Position numbers and translations under genes: made by a program. This document shows, piece by piece, positions 50,858 through 53,349 of a stretch of 53,349 nt of DNA (within the stretch, counting starts at the first letter, position 1; each line of letters opens with the position of its first letter). This stretch comes from Clostridiales bacterium (GTDB lineage: Bacteria; Bacillota; Clostridia; Ch29). Below the pieces are notes generated by a model. The model was not told where the DNA came from and made no database searches. It saw only the letters and a program-made list of their open reading frames with translations. Location: assembly GCA_012523075.1 (NCBI GenBank), contig JAAYJF010000175.1:1-53349 (forward strand), in the 5' to 3' direction.

Positions 50858-51980
50858 TTTCCCAAAAACCACCACCGAGAAGATTGCCAACCGGCAGCTC
50901 TTATACATGCTGTTTATGATGCGAACCACCGTAGTTATAGCCTTACTGCCGGTACTGACCTCCTCGGATGCGCTGCAGGATGCCTGGGCCTCCGCCATAG
51001 TATCCTTTTTTGGTGCCGCCCTTCTGGTAGCAATGATAGCCGGCCTTGGGGTGAGGTTTCCGGACCTTACCATTGTGGAATATGCTCAAAAGCTTATAGG
51101 AAAATGGCCAGGTAAAGCGGTGTGCCTTGTTATAATATGGGCTTTTTTGGTGATTGCCGCCACAGACACCCGGATTTACGCCGAAGCCCTGGTAATAGGA
51201 TTCCTGACCGAAACCCCCATTCCCTTTATCATTTTTTCAATGGTGATAACCGGCGCGACAGCAGCTTACTCGGGTCTGGAGGTGATAGGCAGGACGGCGG
51301 ATTTGCTGTTTCCGATCTTTGTAGTGATGATAGTTGTGAGCCTTGCCTTTGCGATTCCTGATGCCACAACCATGGGAAGCAACCTGGAACCGGTGCTGGC
51401 ACGGGGAATAGGGCCGGTGCTGCGGGGCAGCATTATACCCACAGTGGTAATAGCCCAGTACCTGTGCCTCACCATGATAATCCCCGCGGCAAACCAACCA
51501 AAAAAAGCCCTGGGCACGGCCCTTTGGGCCCTTACCGGTTCCACCATGATGCTGGTATTAATCACGCTGGCTGTAACCGCAATACTGGGGCCCCACCAAG
51601 GTTCACGGGCGGTCTTCCCATTCTTAAGCATGGTAAGGGCTATTTATATAAGCGTATTCCTTGAAAGGGTCGAGATGTTAGCGCTGTTCGCCTGGGGGTT
51701 CGGAATCTTTATTGCCGTATCGGTGTTCATGTACTGCGGCTCAAGGGCGCTGGCCCAGGTGCTGGGGCTAGACGACTACCGTCCTCTTATAGGCCCCCTT
51801 GCGGTAATATGGGGCACCTTTTCCGTACATTCCTACCAGAACTTGTTTCAGCTTAGAACCTTTTTTCAGCCAAAAATAGGCGGCCCCTACATCCTCTCCT
51901 GGATACTTATACCCATGGGAATCCTGTGGGCGGCTTACGGAATCCGCCGCCTGGCTGGAGGTAAACCGGATGAGGAATAA
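50844..51980 (+). CDS. Spore germination receptor subunit B (GerB permease), non-canonical start likely
   Basis: This is the polytopic B subunit (amino-acid/polyamine transporter-like, about ten helices) of the germinant receptor. The first ATG (50907) has no ribosome site and would drop the conserved N-terminus KIANRQLLYML. Between the in-frame TAA and this ATG there is no ATG, GTG or TTG. GGGAGGG at 50830-50836 lies 7 nt before an ATA (50844), giving IKTVNFPKTTTEKIANRQLL and 378 residues. I therefore annotate from ATA, with 50907 as the fallback. The gene overlaps gerA by 14 nt. Confidence 0.88.
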   Translation: MKTVNFPKTTTEKIANRQLLYMLFMMRTTVVIALLPVLTSSDALQDAWASAIVSFFGAALLVAMIAGLGVRFPDLTIVEYAQKLIGKWPGKAVCLVIIWAFLVIAATDTRIYAEALVIGFLTETPIPFIIFSMVITGATAAYSGLEVIGRTADLLFPIFVVMIVVSLAFAIPDATTMGSNLEPVLARGIGPVLRGSIIPTVVIAQYLCLTMIIPAANQPKKALGTALWALTGSTMMLVLITLAVTAILGPHQGSRAVFPFLSMVRAIYISVFLERVEMLALFAWGFGIFIAVSVFMYCGSRALAQVLGLDDYRPLIGPLAVIWGTFSVHSYQNLFQLRTFFQPKIGGPYILSWILIPMGILWAAYGIRRLAGGKPDEE

Positions 51981-53130
51981 AACCGCCGCTATAATAATTA
52001 TTATTACACTAGTACTATCCCTTTCGGGCTGCTGGAACCGCCGGGACCCGGAAAACCTGGCCCTGGTGCTAGCCACAGCCTTTGATAGGGACCGGGAAAC
52101 CGGTATGTACCATATAACGACCCAGATAGCCAACCCCCTGGCCATGGGAGGGCAGGACGCCGGCCAGGGAGGAGGCGGTGACAAGAAACCCTTCTGGACT
52201 CTGACGGCAGGCGGACAGCTTTCCTACCAGGCTATGCGAAACTTAACCAAGGGGATAAGCCGGGAGTTCTTCTGGGCCCACAACCGGATTTTTGTACTCT
52301 CCGAAGAGCTTGCCAGAAACGGTATTTATCCTGTCATGGATATGGTGGAGAGGGAGCGCCAGCTCCGGACCAGCGGCTATGTGGTGTTAGCCGACGGTGA
52401 TGTCAGAAAACTTATGGAAGCCGAGTTCCCGCTGGAGGAGACCGGAGCCAGGGGGCTGGACAGGCAGATCACAACTTTCCGTTACGAGCGCTCCCCTTTC
52501 CCGGTAAAGTCCATGAACGAACTGTACAGCATCCTTGCCCAGCCGGGCAGAGAGATGTTTATAGGCAGGGTTAAGGTTTCAGAAGATATGCAACAGGACC
52601 AGCCGGGACAGGGTACCAGTGCGACGGCCTCTCCGCCACCGGCTATTATTGGTGGCGGGGCAGTGTTCAAGGGAGACAAGATGGTGGGATGGGCCGATGA
52701 ACAGCAGACCATAGGGTGGGCCTATGCCACCGGCAGGGTATTCCGTTCAGCCCTTTATATTAAGGACCCCGTCGATGACGCCACTCCGCTGGGCATAGGT
52801 GTTTATAACCTCAAAAGCGAAATGCATCCGGAGTTGGAAAATGGCCGTCTGAGTATTAAGGTGGATATTAAGGCCTTTGGAATACTGCTTGATATTCCCG
52901 TCTACAGGGACTTAGAGGTTGATAGCAGTTATATAAAATCCCTTGAACAAAGGAGCGCCCAGGCCATCCGGGATGCTGTCCATTCAACCATAGCCCTTTC
53001 CAGGGAGCTGGACTCGGATATAATAGGGGTTGGAAACCTCATATACCGAAAGCTTCCCGGGCTTTGGACACAGATAGAAGACCGGTGGTACGAGGTTTTC
53101 CGGGACATTGAAATTGATGTCCAGGCGTAA
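51970..53130 (+). CDS. Spore germination receptor lipoprotein subunit C (Ger(x)C family)
   Basis: This is the lipoprotein subunit of the germinant receptor, on the outer face of the spore inner membrane. The 386 residues begin MRNKTAAIIIIITLVLSLSGC, with lipobox LSGC and Cys21, followed by WNRRDPENLALVLATAFDRD, the standard GerC start. The three-domain body contains FFWAHNRIFVLSEELARNG and the C-terminal Ger(x)C domain with LSIKVDIKAFGILLDI. GGAGG lies 8 nt before the ATG, which overlaps gerB. A Gly/Gln-rich loop GGQDAGQGGGGDKK is unusual. Confidence 0.95.
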   Translation: MRNKTAAIIIIITLVLSLSGCWNRRDPENLALVLATAFDRDRETGMYHITTQIANPLAMGGQDAGQGGGGDKKPFWTLTAGGQLSYQAMRNLTKGISREFFWAHNRIFVLSEELARNGIYPVMDMVERERQLRTSGYVVLADGDVRKLMEAEFPLEETGARGLDRQITTFRYERSPFPVKSMNELYSILAQPGREMFIGRVKVSEDMQQDQPGQGTSATASPPPAIIGGGAVFKGDKMVGWADEQQTIGWAYATGRVFRSALYIKDPVDDATPLGIGVYNLKSEMHPELENGRLSIKVDIKAFGILLDIPVYRDLEVDSSYIKSLEQRSAQAIRDAVHSTIALSRELDSDIIGVGNLIYRKLPGLWTQIEDRWYEVFRDIEIDVQA

Positions 53131-53194
53131 ATGAACCTAAGGCGTACCGGTCTTGTTGCAAGCCCACTGGGGGCCGATAAAAGGAGGTAGGGGA

Positions 53195-53349
53195 ATGATT
53201 TGGGTATGGACCGGTATGGTTATTATAGCCCTTGTGCAGGCACCAATTTTGATTAACAAAAAACAGTGGAAAGAGCTTGCAGCCTTTGCCATCTTTTGGG
53301 TCGCCGCCGGCATATACGCGTCCCTTATCCTGGGTACCTTAGGCGGTGA
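53195..53349 (+). CDS. Small membrane protein of the ger operon (partial, runs off window)
   Basis: From ATG 53195 with AAAGGAGGTAGGGGA upstream, the frame reads MIWVWTGMVIIALVQAPILI, then NKKQWKELAAFAIFWVAAGIYASLILG, and is still open at the window edge. Two hydrophobic segments separated by a basic turn are seen. Short membrane genes of this shape often follow gerC in Clostridia. It was missed by the ORF track because it is cut off. Function unknown. Confidence 0.7.
   Translation, partial: MIWVWTGMVIIALVQAPILINKKQWKELAAFAIFWVAAGIYASLILGTLGG

Overview
The window looks like a chromosomal segment of a spore-forming Firmicute, most likely class Clostridia. The evidence is a gerA-type germination operon, two CotF-like coat genes, and three blocks whose gene order matches the Bacillus/Clostridium pattern: ftsE-ftsX-ctp-minJ-like...uvrB-uvrA, acpS-(nnrD)-ydcC-like-alr-mazE-mazF, and addB-addA-sbcD-sbcC. 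Base composition appears close to 50% GC, ATA and AGG/AGA codons are common, and strong GGAGG ribosome sites are frequent. I cannot name a genus. No tRNA, rRNA, CRISPR array, complete IS element or prophage was seen.

Layout. 1-8481 (minus): a division and repair block, ftsE, ftsX, an S41 processing protease, a MinJ-like PDZ membrane protein, a MATE exporter, uvrB with a LexA-type SOS box, and the 5' part of uvrA. 8650-9219 (plus) is 5-formyl-THF cyclo-ligase, convergent with a LonB-like AAA protease. 12031-19736 (minus) is an apparent cell-surface cluster: a coiled-coil exported protein, a DUF5693-like membrane protein, CsaB pyruvyltransferase, a WecG/TagA glycosyltransferase, a SAM methyltransferase and a split transketolase pair, followed by a PrcB-like protein. 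20526-21714 holds an orphan CsoR regulator and the end of the acpS-nnrD-lipoprotein-alr-mazEF operon, which starts at 26077 behind a possible attenuator leader.

26368-27323 (plus) holds a HypA-like protein lacking the canonical Ni-binding His2 and two CotF-like coat proteins. 27426-33607 (minus) is the T-box-controlled ilvN-ilvC-ilvD-ilvB operon plus a DMT exporter. 33660-45919 (minus) is addB-addA-sbcD-sbcC. 46386-53349 (plus) carries a VIT/VWA protein, a ~300-bp fold-back element and the gerA-gerB-gerC operon with a further small membrane gene running off the window.

How the parts work together: UvrAB, AddAB and SbcCD cover excision repair and double-strand-break processing. CsaB and TagA-like genes suggest a pyruvylated secondary cell-wall polymer, the usual S-layer anchor, although no S-layer gene is visible. 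Alr supplies D-alanine. The T-box ties branched-chain amino-acid synthesis to tRNA charging.

The least explained parts are non-coding: (i) four copies of a ~150-260-bp interspersed repeat with internal tandem ...CAGNATGACA... units, two of them inverted around csoR; (ii) a nested fold-back element between direct repeats upstream of gerA; (iii) small stem-loop repeats downstream of the folate ligase and inside addA; (iv) a leader upstream of acpS with competing helices. All functional calls rest on reading motifs and gene order; no database search was run.
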